NCBI GenBank assembly: GCA_031286285.1
Contig: JAITUN010000248.1
Coordinates: 1 to 60,514 of the forward strand
Direction of reading: 5' to 3'
DNA length: 60,514 bases
From: Bacteroidales bacterium
GTDB lineage: Bacteria; Bacteroidota; Bacteroidia; Bacteroidales; WCHB1-69
Under the pieces are notes generated by a model. It worked only from the letters and a program-made list of their open reading frames with translations. It searched no databases and was not told the origin of the DNA. Positions 32,198 through 39,709 of the stretch are shown piece after piece. Both the position numbers and the translations under genes were made by a program. The stretch's first letter is position 1, and every line of letters starts with the position of its first letter.

Positions 32198-33957
32198 ACC
32201 TTTCTCCCATATCTCAATCTCCTCACAAGAATCATCACTGTCGCCATGATGCTGATAATCACTAAGGGTCCTACAGTATTCAATAAAATGTAGAAATTTC
32301 TTTTTTCTTTCACTGCAATAGGATTTAACGTTCCTATTTTAAAACTTTTAGAGCGTATCTTTATTAAAGAAGAGTCAGCGCTTAAATAATTAACGCAATT
32401 GAGAATAAAATCTGAGTTGTCGTATTGTATTTTTGAATATAGGTCTAAGCCTGCAGGATAAGGTTGTTGGTTTCTCGAATCATAATAATTTCGAATGATG
32501 TCTCCGTCTGAAACAAAAATTTGCCGAGTTGTTTCTTTACTTTCCGTTTTGAAGTCAAACTCTTTGATAGTGTCAAACTCCACAGGTAGGATCCCTTTAT
32601 ACGCGGAAGTAAACTTTCCTTCAACCAAGACGGCAATGGGTTCATACATTCTGTAATATTCCTCTAAATTTGGTTTTACTTTAATTACATTAAGTGTTAC
32701 AATAGTGGGGGTTGGCACCACTTTGGTTTTTTCTGAGGTTGTAGCTAAAACTGTTTTTTTAATAGTAGAATCGGTACCCACAAAATCAATAGTTCCTGCA
32801 AAGTCAACTTTTAAGGCTTTTATTTTTCTAACAATAGGATGTTTGGAAAAATTGACAATAATTGGCATATAAGGAAATGCCCAAAATTTGTATTGGGGTT
32901 GATTGCCTACATATCCGGAAACAAGAGGCACAGATCGGCATTTTAAGTCTTGAATTAAATTGGCATTTAATCTGACGCCATATTTAAAAAATAAGGAGTT
33001 TAGATTCAAGGAATTTTCTTCGGCAAAGAATTCATTACTATTTTGCAGACTGTCTATTGAAGCATTGGTAGCATCAATGAGCCACAGTACTTTTCCTCCA
33101 TTCATTATAAATTGGTCAATCACATATTTATCCATATCGGAAAAAGGTTGAGTGGGTTGGGCAACAATCAAGACATCAAAATTATTACCATGGTTTCCAA
33201 TTTTTGCTTCAGCAGAGTCTTTAACATAAATGTCTCGTAAACTATTTATTCTATTATTAATTGTAACTCTATCTACTTTATAGTATCGTTGTAATTGCCA
33301 CTCCATCCATGAAGTTGCTTTCCTGTCAAGTTCGCCGTGTCCTTCTAAAAAAACTACTTTCTGAGCAATACTTGTAGTAATATTTCTTATTGCTGAAACC
33401 AAGTTATATTCTAACTCTTGAATAGAAAAGTCGAGCCAGTCTACTCCGTTCGGATCAGATACGACCAAAGTAACCGGATATTCTTTAGAACGATAAGTAA
33501 AAAAAGCTCCCGGTACAACCCAGGAAGTTGAATAATCTTCTCGTGCAATTGGAATTGGGTAGAGTCCTTTTTTATAAAACTCTCCAAAAATGGCATTGAT
33601 CTCTTCCTGGTCTTTCCCTGCAACAGGGTCAATCATGTCAAATTCAATTTGTTTAGAATACCTACAAAATTCTTCCAATATCTCTTTTGTTTTTTGTGTA
33701 AAAATTTGATAATCTACAGGATTATTCTTTCCTTCTAAAAAAACTTTAATATAAATTTTATCAGGGAGATTTTTTAAAAGTGTGATAGTAGAAGGAGCCA
33801 ATGAGTTTCTTTTTTCAGCAGTTAAATCAATTCTTACGTTAAAAAAAGACAAAATGATATTGAGTGCAATTAAGATTATTATACTTGAAAATAAAGTAAT
33901 AATTGCAGAACGTTTGTATTTAGTTTTGTTTTTCATAGGAACAAATATATTTACCAT
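32194..33957 (-). CDS. gldG: Gliding-motility-associated ABC transporter component GldG
   Basis: A 587-residue membrane-anchored extracytoplasmic protein. It has one N-terminal helix (AIITLFSSIIILIALNIILS), the GldG start of mature sequence (VRIDLTAEKRNSLAPSTITL), a large soluble domain with VVFLEGHGELDRK and VLWLIDATNAS, and a C-terminal helix (LNTVGPLVIISIMATVMILV). It pairs with GldF, in flavobacteria also with GldA, in an ABC transporter linked to gliding; in non-gliding Bacteroidota the role is unclear. The ATG at 33957 overlaps the gldF stop (ATGGTAA). An internal ATG eight residues in (MKNKTKYKRS, 33936) is a plausible alternative start. Confidence 0.9.
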   Translation of the reverse strand: MVNIFVPMKNKTKYKRSAIITLFSSIIILIALNIILSFFNVRIDLTAEKRNSLAPSTITLLKNLPDKIYIKVFLEGKNNPVDYQIFTQKTKEILEEFCRYSKQIEFDMIDPVAGKDQEEINAIFGEFYKKGLYPIPIAREDYSTSWVVPGAFFTYRSKEYPVTLVVSDPNGVDWLDFSIQELEYNLVSAIRNITTSIAQKVVFLEGHGELDRKATSWMEWQLQRYYKVDRVTINNRINSLRDIYVKDSAEAKIGNHGNNFDVLIVAQPTQPFSDMDKYVIDQFIMNGGKVLWLIDATNASIDSLQNSNEFFAEENSLNLNSLFFKYGVRLNANLIQDLKCRSVPLVSGYVGNQPQYKFWAFPYMPIIVNFSKHPIVRKIKALKVDFAGTIDFVGTDSTIKKTVLATTSEKTKVVPTPTIVTLNVIKVKPNLEEYYRMYEPIAVLVEGKFTSAYKGILPVEFDTIKEFDFKTESKETTRQIFVSDGDIIRNYYDSRNQQPYPAGLDLYSKIQYDNSDFILNCVNYLSADSSLIKIRSKSFKIGTLNPIAVKEKRNFYILLNTVGPLVIISIMATVMILVRRLRYGRKV

Positions 33958-34682
33958 TTACGACTAAGCAACACGATACGGGTAGATATCAGGAAAATAA
34001 GTATTACACTTACAAAGTATAGGATATCGCGGGTATCAATTAAGCCTATACTGAAAGATTTATAGTGATAATCGATTCCTAAACTTTTAACAAAAAACCC
34101 TACAGTTCCCAATATTTCGAAACTGTAAATAAATTCAAATCCGAAATACATAATGAAGCAGAGGGGAGCGGCCATCACGAAAGCAACTATTTGGTTAGAA
34201 GTAACACTTGAAGCAAAAACGCCAATGGAGATAAATGTAGCGCCTAGAAAGATGAGGCCTAAGTAAGAGCCCCAAGTACTTCCCAAATCAATATTTCCGG
34301 GAGGCGAGCCTAGATTATAGACTGAGATCACATATAATAATGTAGGCAACAAAGCAATTACCAACAAAGTGAGAGAAGCAAGAAACTTGGCTGCTATCAG
34401 TTGTGTATCAGAAAAGGGTTTGGTTAAAAGGAGTTCTAATGTACCACTCCGTTTTTCTTCTGCAAAAGTTCTCATGGTAATTGCAGGAACTAAGAAAAGA
34501 AACAAAAACTTGGAAGTATCGAAAAACCCTTGTAAACTGGCCATGTTTGAAAACAATACATTATTGATGTTCGGGAACACCCAAATAAACAATCCTGCTA
34601 TAATGAGAAAAACACCAATAAAAATATAGCCGATTAGAGAACTGAGATAAGATTTAATTTCCTTACGATAAAGACTATACAT
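33951..34682 (-). CDS. gldF: Gliding-motility-associated ABC transporter permease GldF
   Basis: A 243-residue ABC-2-type permease with about six membrane helices: IGYIFIGVFLIIAGLFIWVF, FLFLFLVPAITM, LLVIALLPTLLYVISV, YLGLIFLGATFISIGVFA, IVAFVMAAPLCFIMYFG and ILYFVSVILIFLIST. The cytosolic motif RTFAEEKRSGTLELLLTKPF is characteristic of GldF and related NatB/ABC-2 permeases. It is the first gene of a gldF-gldG pair with a 7-nt overlap. No ATPase gene (gldA) is adjacent, so it must be encoded elsewhere, as is common. Confidence 0.92.
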   Translation of the reverse strand: MYSLYRKEIKSYLSSLIGYIFIGVFLIIAGLFIWVFPNINNVLFSNMASLQGFFDTSKFLFLFLVPAITMRTFAEEKRSGTLELLLTKPFSDTQLIAAKFLASLTLLVIALLPTLLYVISVYNLGSPPGNIDLGSTWGSYLGLIFLGATFISIGVFASSVTSNQIVAFVMAAPLCFIMYFGFEFIYSFEILGTVGFFVKSLGIDYHYKSFSIGLIDTRDILYFVSVILIFLISTRIVLLSRKW

Positions 34683-34707
34683 ATACGTAGGTTAAAAATT
34701 TGAGCGG

Positions 34708-34715
34708 CAAAGATA
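34708..34715 (-). promoter_or_regulatory. -7 element of gldF-gldG
   Basis: Minus-strand TATCTTTG, an exact TAnnTTTG match, lies 26 nt upstream of the gldF ATG. Confidence 0.5.
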
Positions 34716-34847
34716 CAGTTTTTAGTGATTTATGTATTTATATTGGTAATAGAAACCAGGGAAAAACCGGGTTAATAAAAAAAATATATTTTCGCGCGCT
34801 TTTTTAAAGCATGTTAAATTTATATTCAATAATTAAAACTTAAAAAC

Positions 34848-35408
34848 ATGAAATCTGTATCTATGAGCGGTTCTCTAAGAGAGAACGTAGGGAAAAAAGA
34901 TGCGAAAGCACAACGCGCACAGGGGTTAATCCCATGTGTAATTTACGGCGGTAAAGAACAACTGCAATTCGTGGTAGAAGAAGAACAATTCCAACACCTG
35001 TTATTCACTCCCGATGTGAAGTTTGTGGAATTGGAAGTGAGTGGAAAAAAATTCGAAGCCGTTGTGCAAGCCACTCAATGGCATCCGATTACTGACCATC
35101 TATTACACGTTGACTTTTTAGAAGTAACTGAAGGGAAATCTATTGTGATTGGTATTCCGGTTAAACTTACCGGAACTTCCCCCGGCGTTCTCCGCGGAGG
35201 TAAGTTGGTGAAAAAAATTCGTAAAATCACAGTAAAAGGGTTATTGAAAAATATCCCCGAAGAGATTATTGTAGATATCTCTAACTTGGATATCAACGAT
35301 ATGATTAAAGTTGGCGACTTGTCAATTCCTAATCTTACTTTTGTGGAAAATCTGAACACTCTGATTGTAAACATTGCTTCTACACGTAACGTGGTTGAAA
35401 CACAATAA
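34848..35408 (+). CDS. rplY: 50S ribosomal protein bL25 (Ctc/TL5 type)
   Basis: A 186-residue two-domain bL25. The N-terminal 5S rRNA-binding domain (LRENVGKKDAKAQRAQGLIP; CVIYGGKEQLQF) extends to about residue 90. The C-terminal Ctc/TL5 domain contains TEGKSIVIGIPVKLTGTSPG and VKGLLKNIPEEIIVDISNLD. It binds 5S rRNA in the large subunit. The ATG follows a short AT-rich leader. It is followed by fbaA, which has its own -7 element, so they are probably separate units. Confidence 0.97.
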   Translation: MKSVSMSGSLRENVGKKDAKAQRAQGLIPCVIYGGKEQLQFVVEEEQFQHLLFTPDVKFVELEVSGKKFEAVVQATQWHPITDHLLHVDFLEVTEGKSIVIGIPVKLTGTSPGVLRGGKLVKKIRKITVKGLLKNIPEEIIVDISNLDINDMIKVGDLSIPNLTFVENLNTLIVNIASTRNVVETQ

Positions 35409-35453
35409 TTTTCGATTAATCATTAACCATTTATCATTAACCATTAAAAAACA

Positions 35454-35461
35454 TATTTTTG
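35454..35461 (+). promoter_or_regulatory. -7 element of fbaA
   Basis: TATTTTTG, an exact TAnnTTTG match, lies 20 nt upstream of the fbaA ATG. The preceding rplY-fbaA spacer has short CATTAACC direct repeats. Confidence 0.55.
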
Positions 35462-35480
35462 CGGCATTAAATTTTATATT

Positions 35481-36551
35481 ATGTCCAAAATTAATGTTCA
35501 ACCGGGTGTGGCTACCGGACAAAATTTGAAAGCCATTTTTGATGCTGCAAAAGCAAATAAATTTGCGTTACCCGCGGTAAATGTAGTAGGTACCGATTCT
35601 ATCAATGCCGTGATGGAAGCAGCTAAAGCAGCAAACTCTCCAGTGATCATTCAATTTTCTAACGGTGGTGCCGTTTTTTATGCCGGCAAATCGTTGAAAA
35701 ACGAAAACGAAAAAGTTGCTATTGAAGGCGCTGTGTCCGGCGCCAAACATGTACACCAAGTTGCTGAACTATACGGCATCCCTGTAATTTTACATACCGA
35801 CCACGCCGCAAAAAAACTTCTGCCCTGGATCGACGGACTCTTGGACGCCGGCGAAAAATTTTACAAAGAACACGGAAAACCACTCTACAGCTCGCACATG
35901 CTCGACCTGTCCGAAGAACCAATCCACGAAAATATCGAAATCTGTAAAAAATATTTAGCCCGAATGGCTAAAATGGGCATGACGTTAGAGATAGAATTAG
36001 GAATCACCGGAGGCGAAGAGGATGGCGTGGATAATACCGGCGTGGACAGCTCAAAACTATACACACAGCCCGAAGATGTGGCTTTTGCCTACGAAGAATT
36101 GATGAAAGTAAGTCCTAACTTTACTATTGCAGCTTCTTTCGGAAACGTTCATGGCGTATATAAACCCGGAAATGTGAAATTAGAACCGATTATTTTACAT
36201 AATTCCCAAAAATTTATTGAAAATAAATTCAAAACTCAACCCAATCCGGTGAATTTCGTATTTCATGGCGGCAGCGGCTCCGAACCCGAAAAAATTGCCG
36301 AAGCTATACAATACGGCGTGGTGAAAATGAATATTGACACCGATACACAATGGGCATTCTGGGAAGGAATTATGAACTATTATAAAGAAAAGAAAGACTA
36401 TTTACAAGGACAAATCGGAAATCCGGACGGAGAAGAGAAACCCAATAAAAAATACTACGACCCGCGCGTGTTCCTCCGCGAAGGAGAAAAATCAATGGTG
36501 GAAAGACTCAAAATCGCCTTTAAAGACCTGAATGCTATTGATAGATATTGA
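35481..36551 (+). CDS. fbaA: Fructose-bisphosphate aldolase, class II
   Basis: A 356-residue zinc-dependent aldolase that splits fructose 1,6-bisphosphate into DHAP and glyceraldehyde 3-phosphate. Zinc and active-site motifs are in place: ILHTDHAAKKLLPWIDG (Asp and His), LEIELGITGGEEDGVDN, ASFGNVHGVYKPGNVKL (His) and FHGGSGSEPEKI (His plus phosphate loop), then MNIDTDTQWAFW. The length matches the E. coli FbaA subgroup. The stop codon is immediately followed by a GAGTAGT microsatellite that runs into the next gene's ATG. Confidence 0.97.
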   Translation: MSKINVQPGVATGQNLKAIFDAAKANKFALPAVNVVGTDSINAVMEAAKAANSPVIIQFSNGGAVFYAGKSLKNENEKVAIEGAVSGAKHVHQVAELYGIPVILHTDHAAKKLLPWIDGLLDAGEKFYKEHGKPLYSSHMLDLSEEPIHENIEICKKYLARMAKMGMTLEIELGITGGEEDGVDNTGVDSSKLYTQPEDVAFAYEELMKVSPNFTIAASFGNVHGVYKPGNVKLEPIILHNSQKFIENKFKTQPNPVNFVFHGGSGSEPEKIAEAIQYGVVKMNIDTDTQWAFWEGIMNYYKEKKDYLQGQIGNPDGEEKPNKKYYDPRVFLREGEKSMVERLKIAFKDLNAIDRY

Positions 36552-36584
36552 GTAGTGAGTAGTGAGTAGTGAGTAGTGAGTAAT
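36550..36584 (+). repeat. GAGTAGT microsatellite bridging fbaA and the next gene
   Basis: Four perfect 7-bp GAGTAGT units (36550-36577) and a fifth imperfect one (GAGTAAT, 36578-36584) fill the entire gap. The fbaA TGA lies at its left edge and the downstream ATG (36583) lies inside the last unit. Slippage would change the spacing to the next start codon. Confidence 0.9.
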
Positions 36585-37329
36585 GAAAAATGTTATTACG
36601 GTCTTAGCCGATGATTCTGTTTATGGAAAAAATGCTTTAGCGCATGCCCAAAAATTAGCTCAAATTTTTGATGCAGACGTAGATGAAATTTCATTACTTG
36701 AAAAACAAAATTTAGATGCTGTTTTAGATGCTTCGGAAGAGGGGAATATTTTATGTTTTGTAATGCCGGTGGCGCCCTCAAAAAAACTTGCATTTTTCAA
36801 TCCAAAAAAAGCGAGAAAATTGATTTGTAAATCGCGAGCGCCTGTGTTCACAATTGGAAACAATGAGCCAAAAGAAAATGACTATCAACAAGTTGTTTTG
36901 CCATTAGACATAAACTGTCAGGATAAAGAGTTGGCGCTGTGGGCAAGCTACTTTCCAACTTACATACAAAGAAATTGCCCCCATATTCCCAAACACAATT
37001 TGTTAATACACATCGTTTATAACCAATATAAAGATGAACTTTTGCGAAAAAAAGTCCAAAACAACGTTGAATTTTCAACTAAAATGTTTGATAATTTAGA
37101 GGTTCCTTACAAATTGCATCCGGTTACAAAAATAAACAACATCCATACTTTTGGTGTAGAGTTTGCGCATACAATTGGAAACGGTGTACTTCTTTTTTTA
37201 ATGACAGAGCATTTTTCGATAATTGACCTGCTTTTTGGACCTGTTGAGCATAAGATTTTAGGGAACCGCTATAATATTCCTGTACTTTGTTTAAATGCAA
37301 GGGAGGATATTTTCGTGATTTGTCAATAA
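36583..37329 (+). CDS. Universal-stress-like protein
   Basis: A 248-residue cytoplasmic protein. The opening MKNVITVLADDSVYGKNALAHAQKLAQIF matches the first strand-helix of a universal stress (HUP-fold) domain. A hydrophobic strand (ILCFVMPVA) and SRAPVFTIGN fit later strands of that fold, and the C-terminal half repeats a similar pattern (VGVEFAHTIGNGVLLFLM-like, then NIPVLCLNAR). The G-x2-G-x9-G(S/T) ATP-binding motif is not evident, so nucleotide binding is doubtful. It starts at an ATG embedded in the microsatellite with no ribosome site, so its translation may depend on fbaA. The family call is moderate and no symbol is given. Confidence 0.65.
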   Translation: MKNVITVLADDSVYGKNALAHAQKLAQIFDADVDEISLLEKQNLDAVLDASEEGNILCFVMPVAPSKKLAFFNPKKARKLICKSRAPVFTIGNNEPKENDYQQVVLPLDINCQDKELALWASYFPTYIQRNCPHIPKHNLLIHIVYNQYKDELLRKKVQNNVEFSTKMFDNLEVPYKLHPVTKINNIHTFGVEFAHTIGNGVLLFLMTEHFSIIDLLFGPVEHKILGNRYNIPVLCLNAREDIFVICQ

Positions 37330-37389
37330 AAGCAATAGCAAAGAAAACAGCAAAAAATTGTTTTATCAAATTCGGTATAAAAAAAAATA

Positions 37390-37397
37390 TATTTTTG
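37390..37397 (+). promoter_or_regulatory. -7 element of tRNA-Val
   Basis: TATTTTTG, an exact TAnnTTTG match, ends 15 nt before the mature tRNA 5' end. Confidence 0.5.
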
Positions 37398-37412
37398 CTG
37401 CCCCAAACGCGA

Positions 37413-37487
37413 GGGAGTTTAGCTCAGCTGGTTCAGAGCATCTGCCTTACAAGCAGAGGGTCGGCGGTTCGAATCCGTCAACTCCCA
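37413..37487 (+). tRNA. tRNA-Val (anticodon TAC)
   Basis: The cloverleaf can be drawn by eye. The 7-bp acceptor stem is GGGAGTT/AACTCCC, the D-arm is GCTCAGCTGGTTCAGAGC, and the anticodon stem TCTGC/GCAGA encloses CTTACAA with anticodon TAC. The T-arm is GGCGGTTCGAATCCGTC. The discriminator is A and CCA is not encoded (ACAC follows). TAC reads valine codons GTA/GTG/GTN. Confidence 0.95.
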
Positions 37488-37501
37488 CACTAAAAATCAG
37501 G

Positions 37502-37531
37502 CAGTTACAGAAATTTTTGTAACTGTTTTTT
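37502..37531 (+). terminator. Intrinsic terminator after tRNA-Val
   Basis: CAGTTACA (37502-37509) pairs with TGTAACTG (37518-37525), followed by six T. It lies 15 nt after the tRNA. Confidence 0.85.
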
Positions 37532-37608
37532 GTTTATACTGAAAACAAACTGAAAACAGGAATGGCGGTAGTTAGTTTTTGAGGTGCGAAAAAGGTACAA
37601 GATAAATA

Positions 37609-37770
37609 CTAAATTATAGGTGGTGATGGCGGTGGAATTGCCGTTGAGGTTTGAATTACCTCTTGCAAAATCTCTCGAAATTGTGCCACATTCAAGGTGG
37701 CTACAAAAATTTGGTTTTCGGATGTTTTCATTTTTTCGTGTTTAATTTGTAATTCGTTGATTTTTAACAT
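37609..37770 (-). CDS. Small hypothetical protein, 53 residues
   Basis: A minus-strand ORF starting MLKINELQIKHEKMKTSENQ, with a predicted strand/helix (IFVATLNVAQFREILQEVIQ) and a proline-rich end (AIPPPSPPII). The start resembles small proteins I associate with excisionase or helix-turn-helix genes on Bacteroidota mobile elements, but it ends before any such domain. That comparison is from memory. It could be a truncated remnant. Confidence 0.4.
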   Translation of the reverse strand: MLKINELQIKHEKMKTSENQIFVATLNVAQFREILQEVIQTSTAIPPPSPPII

Positions 37771-37926
37771 ATCAAAATGTATTATCTGATTTAAAAGTTA
37801 TTGTTAAAATAACACGACAAAAAAAACGACTTCAAACAACAAGAAACGCAAATTTGGTATAAATTAAAGCAACTAATACAAAATTTATACTAATTTACGA
37901 AATTATAGAAGAAAAAATATCTTTCG

Positions 37927-38713
37927 CTACGACTGTAATACTTTTTTCAACTCCTCTTCAGTAGGCATATATAATTGATACTGAGATGCAAAGAGTTGTT
38001 TGTTTTCGGCTAAAACAGAATATTCTACCACCGTTTTATCGGTTTCAGCACATAGTATAATTCCAATAGTGGGGTTATCGGTATTGGTACGTTTTAGTTT
38101 TTCGTACATACGAACATAGAAATCCATTTGCCCAACGTCTTGTGGCACTAACATATCTGTTTTTAAGTCTATTAAAACAAAACATTTGAGGAGGTAATTA
38201 TAAAACACCAAATCAATGTAATATTGTTTGCCGGCTTCGGTAGTTATTCGTTGCTGCCGTGCTACGAATGAAAATCCCTTGCCCAACTCCAATAAAAAAT
38301 CTTGTAATTTGTTCAATAACGATACTTTCAGTTAGATAATAGTTTCTAACTTCTTCTTTTTCAATATTAAATAACAACCTATAATGCGTCCAACTCAATT
38401 CAGTCCGCAGTGCGGACCGAATTGGAAACAGTAGATAAAACTGCCTCATTCTACGCAAACATCGTTCATTAAAACCTTTTCCAAATTCGCGTGTAAGTTC
38501 TTCTGAAAGGTTTCTTAATAAATACGTTCCATATTCGGCTCTATCTTCTCCTTTTTGTTCTTCTTCTACAATTCGTTTCCCTATTTCCCAATAGGTAAAT
38601 ACCATTGCCGAATTAACAGAGCGAACTACCTGTTTTCGAGCTTCTTCAATTAAATGCTTTATTTCAGCATATAAATTAGTGTTGTTGTAGGGTTCAATGT
38701 TTTTCATAAGCAT
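37927..38713 (-). pseudogene. YhcG/DUF1016-type PD-(D/E)XK nuclease, internally deleted and frameshifted
   Basis: Two overlapping minus-strand frames together make a broken YhcG-family protein. The N-terminal frame (38713 down to about 38325) encodes the DUF1016 N-domain: FTYWEIGKRIVEEEQKGE, YGTYLLRNLSEELTREFGKG and LSWTHYRLLFNIEKEEVRNY, ending at YYLTES. The C-terminal frame picks up at about 38325 with LQDFLLELGKGFSFVARQQR, then DLVFYNYLLKCFVLIDLKT (the nuclease core), DMLVPQDVGQMDFYVRMYE and PTIGIILCAETD. The ~90 residues normally joining these halves are missing and the join shifts the frame. Intact relatives are ~340 residues and are often found near restriction-modification or mobile regions. 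Neither fragment should be functional alone. Confidence 0.85.
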
Positions 38714-39060
38714 ATATTTTTAAATTATTACTATCTATTGTTTTTTATAACTTTTTTATTCTCAAAATTTTAATGTTAAATTTTAATCCTCACTTTCAGG
38801 GTCTAAAAATAGCATTTTATTAAATTCAAAACGTTGCTTTTAGAAAATTCGCCCTGATACCGCGCAAAAGGGTATCGGCATGCCCGACTGCCCTATCAAT
38901 ATAGCTATCCGAAATGCCGTGATGGGTTAAAAAGTTGCACAATCAATCAACTTTTTTTATTTTTGCCGCATGAATAGAAAAAGACTATGTAAGGTTTTTA
39001 GGAGTACTTACAGGTATTCATCAATTAAAAATAGAAAGTTCTTGACTTAAAAATAAAAAA
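38714..39060. other. Non-coding stretch with repeat-like sequence and a -7 element
   Basis: 347 bp without a convincing gene. Between about 38825 and 38945 it is GC-richer than its surroundings, with inverted repeats: GATACC/GGTATC (38856-38861, 38871-38876) and near-palindromic TCGGCATGCCCGA (38875-38887). It looks like a dispersed repeat; I recall similar sequence in other Bacteroidota but cannot verify that here. TATTTTTG at 38958-38965 is a good -7 element for the downstream cyclase gene, with a ~95-nt leader. Confidence 0.4.
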
Positions 39061-39690
39061 ATGGGAATTTTTGACATCAGCAGAATTATATCTCAAGAAA
39101 GTGTAGTATATCCGGGGGATGGAAACATAATACTCAAACCGTCCGGTACGATTCCGGAAACACCATGTAATGTTACATTATTATGTAATTGGACAACACA
39201 CATTTTAACGCATGTGGATGCACCTTCGCATTTTATAGAAAATGGGAAATCAATAGAAGATATTCCATTGTCAAGGTTTGTAGGAAATGTGTATGTTGTT
39301 AATATTCCTGATGAATATGATGAAATTTTACCGGAACATTTTGAAAAGTTTAATTTTGATATTATCAAAAATATTTTCTTTAAAACACGAAATTCAAAAA
39401 TAAAAACCGAAAATGCTTTTTATAAAGAGTTTGTTTATATGGGCGAAAAAGCAGCACAAAAAGCAATTGAATTAAATCTCAATATGATTGGTATAGATTA
39501 TCTTAGCATAGAGAAATATGGAGTTCAGAACTATACTGTACATAAAACGTTATTAAAGAATGAGATTATTATTTTAGAGGGGTTAGACTTGAGTATGATT
39601 AATGAGGGAACCTATAAATTTTCTGCCTTACCGTTAAAAATCAAGAATGCAGATGGCTCTCCTGTAAGAGCAATTTTGCAAACAGAATAA
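39061..39690 (+). CDS. Cyclase/kynurenine-formamidase-family metal hydrolase
   Basis: A 209-residue member of the putative cyclase family (PF04199; includes KynB arylformamidase and polyketide-associated cyclases). The metal-binding signature HxxTHVDAPSHF is present as HILTHVDAPSHF at about residues 50-61. The family normally reads HTGTHxDAPxHF. A later segment, IGIDYLSIEKYG with H in YTVHKTLLKNEIIILEGLDL, matches the rest of the active site. A formamidase or lactonase-like hydrolysis is likely, with unknown substrate. It is convergent with the glycosyltransferase/radical SAM pair, not in their operon. Confidence 0.85.
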   Translation: MGIFDISRIISQESVVYPGDGNIILKPSGTIPETPCNVTLLCNWTTHILTHVDAPSHFIENGKSIEDIPLSRFVGNVYVVNIPDEYDEILPEHFEKFNFDIIKNIFFKTRNSKIKTENAFYKEFVYMGEKAAQKAIELNLNMIGIDYLSIEKYGVQNYTVHKTLLKNEIIILEGLDLSMINEGTYKFSALPLKIKNADGSPVRAILQTE

Positions 39691-39709
39691 TTGAGTTTTG
39701 ATATGAAAT

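Larger units (their letters stand above)
37494..37926. other. Spacer between tRNA-Val and the broken nuclease gene
   Basis: 433 bp holding only the tRNA terminator and one small minus-strand ORF (37609-37770). The remainder is AT-rich with no recognisable motif. I saw no second copy of the tRNA 3' end that would mark an attachment site. Confidence 0.6.

Noticed and set aside
37287-37493. A 68-codon open frame across the stress-gene end and the tRNA
   Set aside because: It overlaps tRNA-Val entirely and has no protein signature.
38970-39050. A 26-codon frame beginning MNRKRLCKVF upstream of the cyclase gene
   Set aside because: It is short and basic, has no similarity I recognise and no ribosome site; it more likely represents the leader of the downstream gene.
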